This document shows, piece after piece, positions 1 through 8,556 of a DNA stretch of 37,594 bases; positions within the stretch are counted from its first letter, which is position 1; every line of letters starts with the position of its first letter. Source of the stretch: Acidobacteria bacterium RIFCSPLOWO2_02_FULL_61_28 (GTDB lineage Bacteria > Acidobacteriota > Terriglobia > 2-12-FULL-54-10); contig MEKR01000198.1 of assembly GCA_001767035.1 (NCBI GenBank), positions 1 through 37,594 of the forward strand, given 5' to 3'. The notes under the pieces are model-generated. The model ran no database searches. It saw only the letters and a program-made list of their open reading frames with translations, and was not told the DNA's origin. The translations under genes and the position numbers were made by a program.

Positions 1-728
1 TGCTGCAGCAGTTTCTCAGCTTTTTGGAAGGTCTCGCCGGCGTACCTGTCGGCCCAAGCCCATTGGGCGATCCGCACTGCATTCTGAGCTTCGTAAAGCT
101 CCAGTGGCACTTTCGGGTCCAGGCGTATTGGCACCAGCTTGGACTTGTCCACCTCCGCGGTATACTGGCCCCTTTCCAGAAGCTCGTATTTCGCCTCGAC
201 CTCCTCGATTTTTCCTACCGTCTCTTTCCGCAAGGCGTTTTCCATCACCACTAGGTTGCTCGGGCGCGTCACAGCAAAATGGGGTTCGGCTGTGACGATG
301 AGGCCGAACGCTTGCAGCTCGGTGGTGACGTTCAACTTACTTTTTGTTCCGTTCAACAGTATTTCGCCAAGAGGAGTTGCGCGGCCTTCCGGAGTGATGG
401 CCCACATGACATAGGTCAAATATTCCGGCCCGAATTGACTGGCGCCTTGCAGGTCGTCGAATTCCACTTCGATCTCGATATAGCCTTGCTTGCTTTCCAC
501 CTTGGCTTCTCCGCGCGCCGTGGGAAGAAGCTGCGTTCCCTTGAAATCAATCGTCGTGGCTCCGCTGCGATGACGGTAATTGATCGCTTTGGTAGTGCGC
601 GCAACTACAGTGATGCGATAGATTGGCGCGGTTTCCGTGCTCTGAGACTGGCTCCAGCTTGGTGCAACTAACAAAGCCAGAGAAATCCAAAGTATGCTTA
701 CTGACTTCCTTATGCTGAGGCTCTTCAT
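1..728 (-). CDS. Secreted OmpA-family-like protein, partial (C-terminus outside window)
   Basis: An open frame of 242 codons runs from an ATG at 728 off the left edge without a stop, so the C-terminal part is missing. A strong Shine-Dalgarno sequence (GAGGAGG) lies just upstream. Residues 1-27 form a Sec signal peptide (basic start, hydrophobic core, SWSQ-like end). The middle is a beta-rich region containing FGPEYLTYVMWAITPEG and LGEILLNGTKSKL. It ends in a helical, Ala-rich stretch (YEAQNAVRIAQWAWADRYAG) of the DUF4398 kind often found before an OmpA domain. I recognise this arrangement from acidobacterial proteins annotated as OmpA-family, so a periplasmic or outer-membrane-anchoring role is inferred. 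The OmpA domain itself is not in the window. Confidence 0.65.
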   Translation of the reverse strand, partial: MKSLSIRKSVSILWISLALLVAPSWSQSQSTETAPIYRITVVARTTKAINYRHRSGATTIDFKGTQLLPTARGEAKVESKQGYIEIEVEFDDLQGASQFGPEYLTYVMWAITPEGRATPLGEILLNGTKSKLNVTTELQAFGLIVTAEPHFAVTRPSNLVVMENALRKETVGKIEEVEAKYELLERGQYTAEVDKSKLVPIRLDPKVPLELYEAQNAVRIAQWAWADRYAGETFQKAEKLLQ

Positions 729-965
729 TGGTTTCCTCCTCGCATGCCCATTAGTTTTTGGTTAATTCCGCCGTAGACACCTTTGCACTTCGGCTGCCAG
801 TGTCCTATTTGCCTTTCCCATAATGACTTATACAAATTTTCCTCGGCAGCGAGGAGTTTGGAATGTTGTAATTTATCGGGGAAATTTTCCCTGACATTGC
901 ATTCGGGAGATGCGGTGTGTTTAGCGCGGCGAAACCGCGCTCACCGCGAGGATTTCACCCACGCT

Positions 966-2318
966 TCAGGCGGGGGCATGCGTGAGGCGCTTGTGCTCGC
1001 GGTAGAGGAAGGCAACGACCAGCAGCCACAGCGTCACAAAGACCAGGTTCAAGCCCGCGAACCCGGAGATGTCCAAGGCCGCACGGGTTCCGAAGAACAC
1101 CACGCCCGCCTGCAACATATCCCCGGCCCGCCAGAAGAACGTATCAATGGCGGCCTGGGCTTTGTACTTGGCCTCGCGGCTGGTCGGCAGAAACAAGGCG
1201 TGCCGGGCCGTGTTCTGGATGGAGTAATCCGTGCTGTTTTCGAGAATCTTGACAATACGGACCGCGCCGAGCAGGGGAAACGTCAGCAGCAGGCCGTAGC
1301 CTCCCAGCGCCAGGCACGGGAGGATAAACAGAGCGCCGCGGACCCCGATGTACTGGAAGAGGCGCGAAACGAGCAGCAACTGGAAGAGCAGGCCGAGCAG
1401 GTTGACCCATCCGAAAAAGTCCCCATAAAACTGACCAATGAACGCTCTCTTTAAGTTCTCCGCATCCGCCGCGGCACCGATCACGCGGTCCGATTCCAGT
1501 ACCACCAGCTTGCCCAACAAGAATTCGCCGGTCGTATTGACCACGTTCAGCAACACGATCAGCACGGCGATCAGACGCAGGTAGCGGTTCCGCCAGACCA
1601 ACTGGAAGCCGCCCTCTTTTCCCAGCGGTTCTCGGGCGGTCTGCGGCCCGGGACTGTCGGCGGCCGCTGACTCGCGCAGGTTCACTGCCTGACTCACCAG
1701 AATGCAGCCGCCCAGCATGGCAGCGCCCAGGAGCATCAGTTGATAGGGTCCCAAGATCGAAAAGAGCCGTCCGGCGAGCAAGGCTCCTCCCCAAGCGCCG
1801 AGCGAACTCCCCACGCCCACGATGGCGAACAGCCGCTTGCCTTGTTCCTGTGTGTAAATATCGTTGGCGAACGCCCAGAACTGCGCAATGACTAGAACGT
1901 TGAAGATGCCGACCCAGAGGAAAAACGCCACTCCCACGCGGACTCCGGCAGCGCCCACCAGATAGAAGACTACCAGGTGGGAGATAAAAAACAGGGTTAC
2001 CCACGTGATCAACCGGATGCGGTTGACCTTGGATGCAAAGGCCCCGTAGGCCGGGACAATCAACAGCAGCAGGAAGGCTTGCCCGGCGGCGGCGTAGCTT
2101 TTTACTTCTGCTCCCCCTTCGGTCAGGATCAGCGACTCGCGGACGGTTTTGAGGACATAGTAGGCGGCTAACAGGAGAAAAACGTTGGCGGCCAGCAGGA
2201 TCGCGCTCGCTCCTTCCTTCGCTTCGACGGGAGCGAATACCGACAGACTCCTGTCGAGCCATCCTTTCCCCGGACTGCTCTCCGGGCTGCCGGGCCGGAT
2301 TACCAGCGGAGTCGCCAT
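966..2318 (-). CDS. Npt1/Npt2 (ATP:ADP translocase-like) family membrane transporter
   Basis: This is a 450-aa polytopic membrane protein with about 12 hydrophobic segments. The first helix plus YYVLKTVRESLIL and GGAEVKSYAAAGQA match the pattern of the bacterial nucleotide-transporter family related to plastid/rickettsial ATP:ADP translocases. Family members exchange or import nucleotides in intracellular bacteria; most free-living members have unknown substrates, so substrate is not assigned. The frame is open upstream to 2453, but the ATG at 2318 is preferred because the protein from there looks like a normal family N-terminus and has a GGTGG-type ribosome site. It is divergent from the Omp85 barrels. 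A short fragment resembling another Npt N-terminus lies at 8297. Confidence 0.8.
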   Translation of the reverse strand: MATPLVIRPGSPESSPGKGWLDRSLSVFAPVEAKEGASAILLAANVFLLLAAYYVLKTVRESLILTEGGAEVKSYAAAGQAFLLLLIVPAYGAFASKVNRIRLITWVTLFFISHLVVFYLVGAAGVRVGVAFFLWVGIFNVLVIAQFWAFANDIYTQEQGKRLFAIVGVGSSLGAWGGALLAGRLFSILGPYQLMLLGAAMLGGCILVSQAVNLRESAAADSPGPQTAREPLGKEGGFQLVWRNRYLRLIAVLIVLLNVVNTTGEFLLGKLVVLESDRVIGAAADAENLKRAFIGQFYGDFFGWVNLLGLLFQLLLVSRLFQYIGVRGALFILPCLALGGYGLLLTFPLLGAVRIVKILENSTDYSIQNTARHALFLPTSREAKYKAQAAIDTFFWRAGDMLQAGVVFFGTRAALDISGFAGLNLVFVTLWLLVVAFLYREHKRLTHAPA

Positions 2319-2496
2319 GATTCCACCCGATTGCTTCGTAAGCCGCCACCCACGGGCCTGACCACGACTGCAAGCCAGCGGGCGACAACCGTCAGGAGAA
2401 TCGCAGAAACTCCACCATTTTGCAATCCTTTTCCCTGGCTCCCGTGGTATCATCTAGCCCGAAAGAACATTTGCCCGAAACAACAATCAATCGCCC

Positions 2497-3753
2497 ATGC
2501 TTCGGACAACAATCCCGTTCGCTGCTTTCCTGCTCTTCGGTCCTCTTCTCGCCGCTCAGGTGGACTCCCGGGCGGCGGAGATCGAAGCCGCGCGGACTCG
2601 GAAGGCCCAAGCCTTACAGCCGGACACGCCGACCAAGCTGGAGCGCAATCTGGTGTATATCAAGGACAAGAAGATTCTGGAACGCATCACGTCAGGCGTT
2701 GCGGGATTTCGCCTGAAGCTGGGCGGGTTGGTCAACGGCTCCGGTTTCGCCCTCGGACCGGAATACTTACGACGCGATTTGGGGGGAGGAAGGGTCGTCG
2801 TTCGCAGCGCCGCGCAAGGGTCCTTCAAAGGCTACCAGAAATATGACTTCCAGTTCAGCGTACCCGACTTCGCTCGCAACCGGGCCTTCCTCGATCTCTA
2901 TGCTGTCCATCGCAACTATCCTGGAATTAACTACTATGGACCGGGCCCGGATTCCGGCAAGGGGTCCCGGAGCAACTTCCGCCTGGAAGATACGGAGTAT
3001 ACAGGCACGGTCGGTCTCAAGCCCTTTTCGCGCCTGCACTTGGGAGTTTCCCTGGGGTATTTACAGGTCAATGTGGGACCCGGAACGGACTCCCGGTATA
3101 TCTCGGCGGAGAAGATTTTCACCCCTGCGGTAACGCCAGGGATCGATCAGCAAACGGACTTCCTGCGCCCCGGAGGCTTCATCCAGTTTGATTATCGGGA
3201 CAATCCGGGAGGCCCACGCAGCGGCGGGAACTATTTCGCACAGTATAACCATTACTACGACCAAACGCTCGCTCTTCACGACTTTGGCCGCCTGGACCTG
3301 GAAGTGCAGCAATACATTCCGTTTTTCAACAAACGTCGGGTGATCGCGCTGCGCGCCAAGTCCGCCTTGACTTTCGAGAAGCACGACCAGCAAATGCCTT
3401 TCTATCTGCAGCCCGTTCTGGGAGGATCGGATGATCTGCGCGGCTTCCGGCCCTTCCGTTTCTACGATGACAACCTGATTGTGGTCAATGCCGAATACCG
3501 CTGGGAAGTTTTCAGCGGTTTGGACATGGCCCTGTTTGGGGATGCCGGCAAAGTCTTTGCCCGGCAAGCCCAGTGGAATTTTAGAGATTTGGAAGGTTCC
3601 GTCGGGGTGGGTCTGCGGTTCAATGTCCGCAACAATGTTTTCTTGCGGCTCGACGTGGGCTTCAGTCATGAGGGTTTCCAGGTTTGGGTGAAGTTCAACC
3701 CCATCTTCGGGGGAGGCCCGACTGGGTTTGCGGGCACGCAATCCATCTTTTGA
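2497..3753 (+). CDS. Secreted Omp85/BamA-type outer-membrane beta-barrel, copy 1 (no POTRA)
   Basis: A 418-aa protein with a signal peptide (about residues 1-20), a short periplasmic segment and then about 350 residues of alternating amphipathic strands ending in Phe (GTQSIF), the usual beta-barrel C-terminal signal. The segment GGSDDLRGFRPFRF (309-322) carries LRGF, equivalent to the conserved (V/I)RG(F/Y) loop-6 motif of Omp85 proteins, and FDYRDNPGGPRSG (231-243) matches the surface-antigen D15 pattern. POTRA domains, normally several hundred residues long, are absent, so it is a barrel-only Omp85 like TamA-like or patatin-linked barrels. No clear Shine-Dalgarno sequence precedes the ATG. 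It is followed 12 bp later by a paralogue of identical length. Confidence 0.85.
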   Translation: MLRTTIPFAAFLLFGPLLAAQVDSRAAEIEAARTRKAQALQPDTPTKLERNLVYIKDKKILERITSGVAGFRLKLGGLVNGSGFALGPEYLRRDLGGGRVVVRSAAQGSFKGYQKYDFQFSVPDFARNRAFLDLYAVHRNYPGINYYGPGPDSGKGSRSNFRLEDTEYTGTVGLKPFSRLHLGVSLGYLQVNVGPGTDSRYISAEKIFTPAVTPGIDQQTDFLRPGGFIQFDYRDNPGGPRSGGNYFAQYNHYYDQTLALHDFGRLDLEVQQYIPFFNKRRVIALRAKSALTFEKHDQQMPFYLQPVLGGSDDLRGFRPFRFYDDNLIVVNAEYRWEVFSGLDMALFGDAGKVFARQAQWNFRDLEGSVGVGLRFNVRNNVFLRLDVGFSHEGFQVWVKFNPIFGGGPTGFAGTQSIF

Positions 3754-3765
3754 AAGATTTGGACC

Positions 3766-5022
3766 ATGCGAAAGACGATGAACTTTACCGTAACGGTGAT
3801 GCTGCTCTGCCCGCTCCTCTTGGCTCAGGCGGTGAACTCTCGGGCCGGTGAAATGGAGATGGCCCGCACCCAAAAGGCTCAAGCGCCCCAACCGGATCAG
3901 CCTACCAAGATCGAGCGAATGTTCTTTTTCATCGAAAAGAAGGTCTCGCCGCGCAACGGCGGTGGCGAGGGTGGGTTCCGCCCGAAGGTGGGTAGCCTGG
4001 TAAGTGGGTCTGGACTCTCGCTGGGTCTGGAATACTTGCGCCGCGATCTGGCCGGCGGCAGATTCGTCTTTCGCAGCGCCGCGCAGGCTTCCTTCAGGAC
4101 CTACCAGAAGTATGATCTCCAGTTCAGCGTCCCCCGCTTTGCTCGCAATCGCCTCTTTCTAGATCTCTATTCCGTTCATCGCAACTATCCCGGAATTAAC
4201 TATTACGGGCCGGGCCCGGATTCCGCCCGGGGCTCGCGGAGCAACTTCCGCCTGGAGGATACCGAATTTGTAGGCACGCTCGGTGTCCGTCCCGTGTCGC
4301 ACCTCCACGTGGGAGCAACGCTCGGCTATTTGAAGAACAACGTAGGACCGGGAACCGACTCGCGGTTTATCTCTTCCGAACAGGTCTTCAGCGCTCCGGA
4401 GACGCCCGGGATCGACCGGCAAGCCGACTTCTTCCGTCCGGGAGCCTTCGTGCAGTACGACTATCGCGACAACCCCGGAGGCCCGCGCAGCGGCGGCAAC
4501 TACATCGTGCAATTCACCCGATACGAGGACCGGACCTTGGGTCTTCACGACTTCGGCCGCCTAGACCTGGAAATCCAGCAGTACATCCCCTTTTTCAACC
4601 GGCGGCGAGTCCTTGCGCTGCGCGGCAAGTCCGTGCTGACGTTCCCGGACAAGGATCAGCGAGTGCCGTTCTACCTGCAGCCGGTTCTCGGCGGTTCCGA
4701 CGATCTGCGCGGCTTTCGTCGGTTCCGCTTCTATGACGATAACCTTCTGGTGGTGAATGGGGAATATCGCTGGGAGGTCTTTAGCGGCATGGATATGGCT
4801 CTGTTCGTGGACGCCGGCAAGGTCTTTCGCCGCCACGCGCAGTGGAACTTTAAAGATGTGGAAGGCTCGGCGGGATTCGGCTTTCGATTCAACGTCCGCA
4901 ACAACGTCTTCCTGCGGCTGGACGTGGGATTCAGCCACGAAGGCTTTCAGGTGGGGACGGGATTCAGTCCCGTCTTTGGCGGAGGCCCGGTCGTGTCGAA
5001 AGGCACGCAATCCATCTTTTAG
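3766..5022 (+). CDS. Secreted Omp85/BamA-type outer-membrane beta-barrel, copy 2 (tandem paralogue)
   Basis: Exactly 418 aa like its upstream neighbour and alignable almost without gaps: RNYPGINYYGPGPDS, RSNFRLEDTE, DNPGGPRSGGNY, LQPVLGGSDDLRGFR, FSHEGFQV and the C-terminal GTQSIF are shared. This is a tandem duplication that has since diverged mostly outside the strands' conserved positions. The largest difference is around residues 57-70, where copy 2 has a Gly-rich NGGGEGGF segment. It has a signal peptide and no POTRA domain, and should sit in the outer membrane. It lies 12 bp after copy 1 and 15 bp before the kinase-like gene, so the three probably form one transcript. Whether the copies form hetero-oligomers or have different cargo cannot be told from sequence. 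Confidence 0.85.
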   Translation: MRKTMNFTVTVMLLCPLLLAQAVNSRAGEMEMARTQKAQAPQPDQPTKIERMFFFIEKKVSPRNGGGEGGFRPKVGSLVSGSGLSLGLEYLRRDLAGGRFVFRSAAQASFRTYQKYDLQFSVPRFARNRLFLDLYSVHRNYPGINYYGPGPDSARGSRSNFRLEDTEFVGTLGVRPVSHLHVGATLGYLKNNVGPGTDSRFISSEQVFSAPETPGIDRQADFFRPGAFVQYDYRDNPGGPRSGGNYIVQFTRYEDRTLGLHDFGRLDLEIQQYIPFFNRRRVLALRGKSVLTFPDKDQRVPFYLQPVLGGSDDLRGFRRFRFYDDNLLVVNGEYRWEVFSGMDMALFVDAGKVFRRHAQWNFKDVEGSAGFGFRFNVRNNVFLRLDVGFSHEGFQVGTGFSPVFGGGPVVSKGTQSIF

Positions 5023-5037
5023 AAGGACAACAAGATC

Positions 5038-6672
5038 ATGGTCACACAAAGAATTTCGATTGTCCGAGTTCTGGTCGGTACGTTCTCTCTCTGGTTGTTG
5101 CTGTCCTCCGAGCTTGGCGCCCGGAAGTTCTATGACGATGACCCGCTCCAGAAGGTGCCCAAGCCCCTGAATGTCGAGAAGGCATTGGGGCGCGCGCTGA
5201 GCGAATATTACGATTTCTTTCATCACACATTTTTCACTCCGGGTGAACGGCAGCCGAGAACTAAGCTCATCCCTGCCCAGGAGGTCAACACTCTCGGAGA
5301 GGTCCTGGATAGTAACTGGTACACGAACCGGCATTACCGGAATCCAATGACCCTCGAGGAACTCGCCCGGGGGCCGGGCCGAGAAAATCCGCCCGCCTCC
5401 GGCGGACCCCTGAAAGTCATCTCGGCCAAGACGGAAGGAGTGACGCCGGGATTCACCATCGAGGATGAGCGCGGGCGTCGTTACATCGTGAAGTTCGACC
5501 CGCTGACCAATCCCGAAATGGCCTCCGCAGCGGATGTCATCTCCTCCAATTTTTTTTATGCTCTCGGCTACCACGTGCCCGAAAACTACATTCTGTATTT
5601 TCAGCCGGAACGCCTGACTGTGGCTCCCAATACGACCATCACCGACGCCGACGGCAAGCACCGCAAAATGACCGGCCAGGACATCGCCGAAATTCTGCTC
5701 CGTGTGCCGCAAGACCCGGAAAAGGGCTATCGGGCGGTTGCCAGCCTGTTTATCAGCGGAAAGATTCTGGGTCCCTTCCGCTACTACGGGACTCGCAGCG
5801 ATGATCCCAATGACGTCGTGCCGCACGAGCACCGGCGGGACTTGCGGGGTCTGTTCGTCTTCTCGGCTTGGCTGGGACATAACGATGCGAAATCGCTCAA
5901 CTCGCTCGATACGCTCGTGGAGGAGGACGGGCTCCGCTACGTCAAGCACTATTTGCTGGATTTCGGGGCGACGCTAGGCAGCGACAGCTTTATCGCCAAA
6001 AGTCCTCGGGCGGGAAACGAGTATCTGTTTGCCTGGAAGCCGGCGGCGGCGAACTTCTTTTCCCTCGGGCTTTACATTCCCCGCTGGGCCAGGGCGGATT
6101 ATCCCCATCTGCCCGCCGTCGGCAATTTCGAATCCGACGTGTTCGAGCCGGAGAAATGGAAAGCGAACTACCCCAATCCCGCCTTTTCCAACCGCCTCCC
6201 CGACGATACCTTCTGGGCGGCCAAAAAGGTCATGGCGTTTACCGATGAGCAGATTCGCGCCGTGGTGATGACAGGCCAGTACAGCGATCCGGCCGCAGAG
6301 AAGTGGATCGCCGATTGCCTGATTGCCCGGCGGAACAAGATCGGCGAGGCGTTCCTCACCAAGGTCCTCCCGCTCGACCGCTTTGCCGTTCGAGAGGGAC
6401 GTTTGGCGTTCGAGGACCTGGGCGTGAAGCACAATCTGGTCCCTTCGCGGGACTACACGGTCCAGTGGTCGCGCTTCAACAATGACACCGAGCAAAAGGC
6501 CCCGCTGGCCGGCGAGACTGCCCTGGCCCTGCCAAGGCTGGTGGTGGAATCCGGAGAGGGCGAATATTTTGCCGCCGAGATTCATGGGGAGGACCCGAAA
6601 AAGACCGTTACCGTGTATCTACGGAAGAAGTCGGATCGAGTGGAAGTGGTCGGGATTGACCGCACCTGGTAA
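5038..6672 (+). CDS. Secreted protein of unknown function with an atypical-kinase-like motif pattern
   Basis: A 544-aa protein with a signal peptide (about 1-27, ending ELGA). I know the family only as a hypothetical protein recurring in Acidobacteria and related phyla. The motif order resembles FAM20/HipA/CotH-type atypical kinases. A beta-strand Lys sits in RRYIVKFDP (K152). NPEMASAADVISSNFFYALGYHVPEN (158-183) fits a helix-C Glu (E160) followed by the usual 'lG..vPe' turn. GHNDAKSLNSLD (280-291) resembles a catalytic D..N loop (D283, N288), and HYLLDFGATLGS (304-315) supplies a DFG-like metal Asp (D308). Function is inferred from motif spacing only; an inactive or non-kinase relative is possible. 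It follows two outer-membrane barrels 15 bp downstream, suggesting export or a surface role. Confidence 0.7.
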   Translation: MVTQRISIVRVLVGTFSLWLLLSSELGARKFYDDDPLQKVPKPLNVEKALGRALSEYYDFFHHTFFTPGERQPRTKLIPAQEVNTLGEVLDSNWYTNRHYRNPMTLEELARGPGRENPPASGGPLKVISAKTEGVTPGFTIEDERGRRYIVKFDPLTNPEMASAADVISSNFFYALGYHVPENYILYFQPERLTVAPNTTITDADGKHRKMTGQDIAEILLRVPQDPEKGYRAVASLFISGKILGPFRYYGTRSDDPNDVVPHEHRRDLRGLFVFSAWLGHNDAKSLNSLDTLVEEDGLRYVKHYLLDFGATLGSDSFIAKSPRAGNEYLFAWKPAAANFFSLGLYIPRWARADYPHLPAVGNFESDVFEPEKWKANYPNPAFSNRLPDDTFWAAKKVMAFTDEQIRAVVMTGQYSDPAAEKWIADCLIARRNKIGEAFLTKVLPLDRFAVREGRLAFEDLGVKHNLVPSRDYTVQWSRFNNDTEQKAPLAGETALALPRLVVESGEGEYFAAEIHGEDPKKTVTVYLRKKSDRVEVVGIDRTW

Positions 6673-6791
6673 GGGATGGAGGAATTCAGATTGAAGAATA
6701 GTACCGCCCCTTGCAAGAATCTTTAACGGGCTAAGTGGACGATCCGGTGTTGCAGATTGCAGGGGGCGCTTCGGTAGGGAGGAATGAAACC

Positions 6792-7361
6792 ATGAAAACC
6801 AGAACCAGGCTGTGCGTGGTTTTGAGCCTTGTATTCTTGACTGGGACGCCCCTATACGCTCCGGCTTCGGACGTTGACAACGTCAAAGAATTCCGTGCAC
6901 GCGTTGAGGAGTACGCAATGCTGCACCGGAGTGTCGAAGGCAAGCTGCCCGCCTTACCTCAGAAGGCCACCTCCGATCAAATTGCCGCTCATCAACAGGG
7001 TCTGGCGGAGGCCATTCGAACGGCCCGTTCCAAAGCGAAGCGGGGCGATGTTTTTTCAAAGGCCAAGGATTACTTTCGCCGGGCCATCGCCGCTGAGTTC
7101 AAAGGAAAAGCCGGTTTGACCGCCCGTCAAACGATCCAGGAGGGAAATCCCGCGAACGAAGCCTCCGGCGGACCGATAATCCTTTCCGTGAATGCCGGGT
7201 ATCCGCCAGAAGCGTCGCTGTCCGCCATGCCGCCCACCTTGCTTCTCCGGCTGCCCCCTCTGCCGGACGAATTAAATTACCGGTTTGTGGGGCGGCACCT
7301 GATATTACACGATACAGATGCGGATATAATTGTGGATTTTATTTTGAATGTCGCTCCATAA
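6792..7361 (+). CDS. Conserved acidobacterial-type secreted protein of unknown function
   Basis: A 189-aa protein starting at an ATG preceded by GGAGG (nine bases); an in-frame upstream ATG at 6735 lacks a ribosome site and would disrupt the signal peptide (residues 1-25, ending LYAPAS). The mature part starts with a helical region containing DNVKEFRARVEEYAMLHRSVEGKLP and a conserved HQQGLAEAIRTARSKAKRGD block. It ends with LLLRLPPLPDELNYRFVG followed by hydrophobic RHLILHDTDADIIVDFIL. I recognise this layout as a widespread acidobacterial hypothetical protein, with no known function. It is probably periplasmic. It lies 119 bp after the kinase-like gene and 21 bp before the phosphoesterase gene. 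Confidence 0.75.
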   Translation: MKTRTRLCVVLSLVFLTGTPLYAPASDVDNVKEFRARVEEYAMLHRSVEGKLPALPQKATSDQIAAHQQGLAEAIRTARSKAKRGDVFSKAKDYFRRAIAAEFKGKAGLTARQTIQEGNPANEASGGPIILSVNAGYPPEASLSAMPPTLLLRLPPLPDELNYRFVGRHLILHDTDADIIVDFILNVAP

Positions 7362-7382
7362 CCCCCTTAGGTAGATGTAGAT

Positions 7383-8300
7383 ATGCGGAATCGACTTGAT
7401 GAGGTGCCCCGTCGCTTTGTCGTCTTACTACTGTTCCTGGCTTCACTCCCATGCTTTGCCCAGAAACAGCTCTCGCTTCCCAACAAGCCGGATTCCCTGC
7501 GCTTTGCTGTGATGGGCGACACGGGGACCGGGGGAAAGACTCAGTATGATGTTGCCCGTCAAATGGTGGAGTGGCGAACTCTGTTTCCATTTGAGTTCGT
7601 CTTGATGATGGGAGACAACCTCTATGGAGGCGACAAACCCAAGGATTATCAGCAAAAGTTTGAGATCCCCTATAAACCGCTGATGGATGCAGGCGTGAAG
7701 TTTTATGCCAGCCTGGGGAACCATGATGATGCGAACCAACGCTTCTACAAGAACTTCAACATGAACGGAGAACGGTATTACACGTTCAGACCGAAACTCG
7801 GGATTCGCTTCTTCGCTTTGGACAGCAACTACATGGATCGGGCGCAGCTGGCCTGGTTGCAAGAGCAGCTGCGCAGTTCAGGTAGCGAGTGGAAAATTTT
7901 TTTCTTTCACCAACCGCTCTATTCCTCCGGCGACCGTCACGGTTCCGACGAGCAGCTCAGAGCTGTGCTGGAGCCGCTGTTTGTGCAATTTGGCGTAAGC
8001 GTGGTCTTCTCCGGCCATGACCACTTTTACGAGAGGATCAAGCCCCAGAAAGGCATTTATTACTTCGTCTCCGGAGCAGGTGGCCAATTGCGTCGCGGGA
8101 ATATCCGCACGACAGATCTGACGGCCAAAGGATTCGATCAGGACAATCACTTCATGATCCTGGAGATCGCTGGGGATGAAATGTATTTCCAAACCATTTC
8201 CCGCACAGGGACAACCGTCGATTCAGGGGTCATCCAGCGCCCGAAAGAGAATTTGAAAGAGGATTCGAAAGACGTGTCGAATAAAGCAGCCCTGAAATGA
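7383..8300 (+). CDS. Secreted metallophosphoesterase (purple-acid-phosphatase/calcineurin-like)
   Basis: A 305-aa protein with a signal peptide (about 1-26, ending CFAQ). All five metallophosphoesterase blocks are present in order: GDTGTG (D46), GDNLYGG (D78), GNHDD (N113, H114), HQPLYSSG (H176) and SGHDHFYER (H212, H214). These are the dimetal ligands of the calcineurin-like superfamily, and the block layout fits the tartrate-resistant/purple acid phosphatase branch, which hydrolyses phosphomonoesters. The protein should act in the periplasm or outside the cell. The C-terminal 30 residues are charged and variable. The ATG lacks an obvious Shine-Dalgarno sequence. It may be cotranscribed with the small secreted protein 21 bp upstream; the last codons overlap an ATG (8297) of a transporter fragment. 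Confidence 0.85.
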   Translation: MRNRLDEVPRRFVVLLLFLASLPCFAQKQLSLPNKPDSLRFAVMGDTGTGGKTQYDVARQMVEWRTLFPFEFVLMMGDNLYGGDKPKDYQQKFEIPYKPLMDAGVKFYASLGNHDDANQRFYKNFNMNGERYYTFRPKLGIRFFALDSNYMDRAQLAWLQEQLRSSGSEWKIFFFHQPLYSSGDRHGSDEQLRAVLEPLFVQFGVSVVFSGHDHFYERIKPQKGIYYFVSGAGGQLRRGNIRTTDLTAKGFDQDNHFMILEIAGDEMYFQTISRTGTTVDSGVIQRPKENLKEDSKDVSNKAALK

Positions 8301-8380
8301 AGAAGTCCATTAAGGCTTGGGTTCGCTCCTTTGCGGACATTCGACCGGGCGAAGGCCGCCGCACGGCCAGACTCTTCCCC
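8297..8380 (+). pseudogene. Possible truncated Npt1/Npt2-type transporter N-terminus
   Basis: An ATG overlapping the phosphoesterase stop (ATGA) opens a frame reading MKKSIKAWVRSFADIRPGEG followed by RRTARLFP. The F-x-DIRPGEG-RRTA pattern is what I expect just before the first membrane helix of Npt1/Npt2-type transporters. The frame then becomes Ser/Arg-rich with no hydrophobic segment, so the transporter body is missing. The ATGA overlap suggests an intact downstream gene once sat in this operon. The rest of 8301-8706 contains no credible gene, only the promoter at 8557-8585. The identification rests on about 25 residues and is tentative. Confidence 0.35.
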
Positions 8381-8556
8381 TCCCGATCGTCGTCGAGCTG
8401 GCGGAGGAGAGAGCGGCGCTTCCAGGGAGCCTCACGCCTTCGACCGGCCTCCGCAATCGTACCCAGCTCTTGGGGATCGGACCGCAGCCGCAATCGGTCT
8501 TAGTACCGACCCCGGGAAGCCGTTGACATTCCAAAGGGGAATATGGCACTTTGCAG

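Noticed and set aside
4561-5949. A 462-codon minus-strand open frame opposite the barrel and kinase-like genes
   Set aside because: Shadow frame of strongly supported plus-strand genes, without signal, motif or ribosome site.
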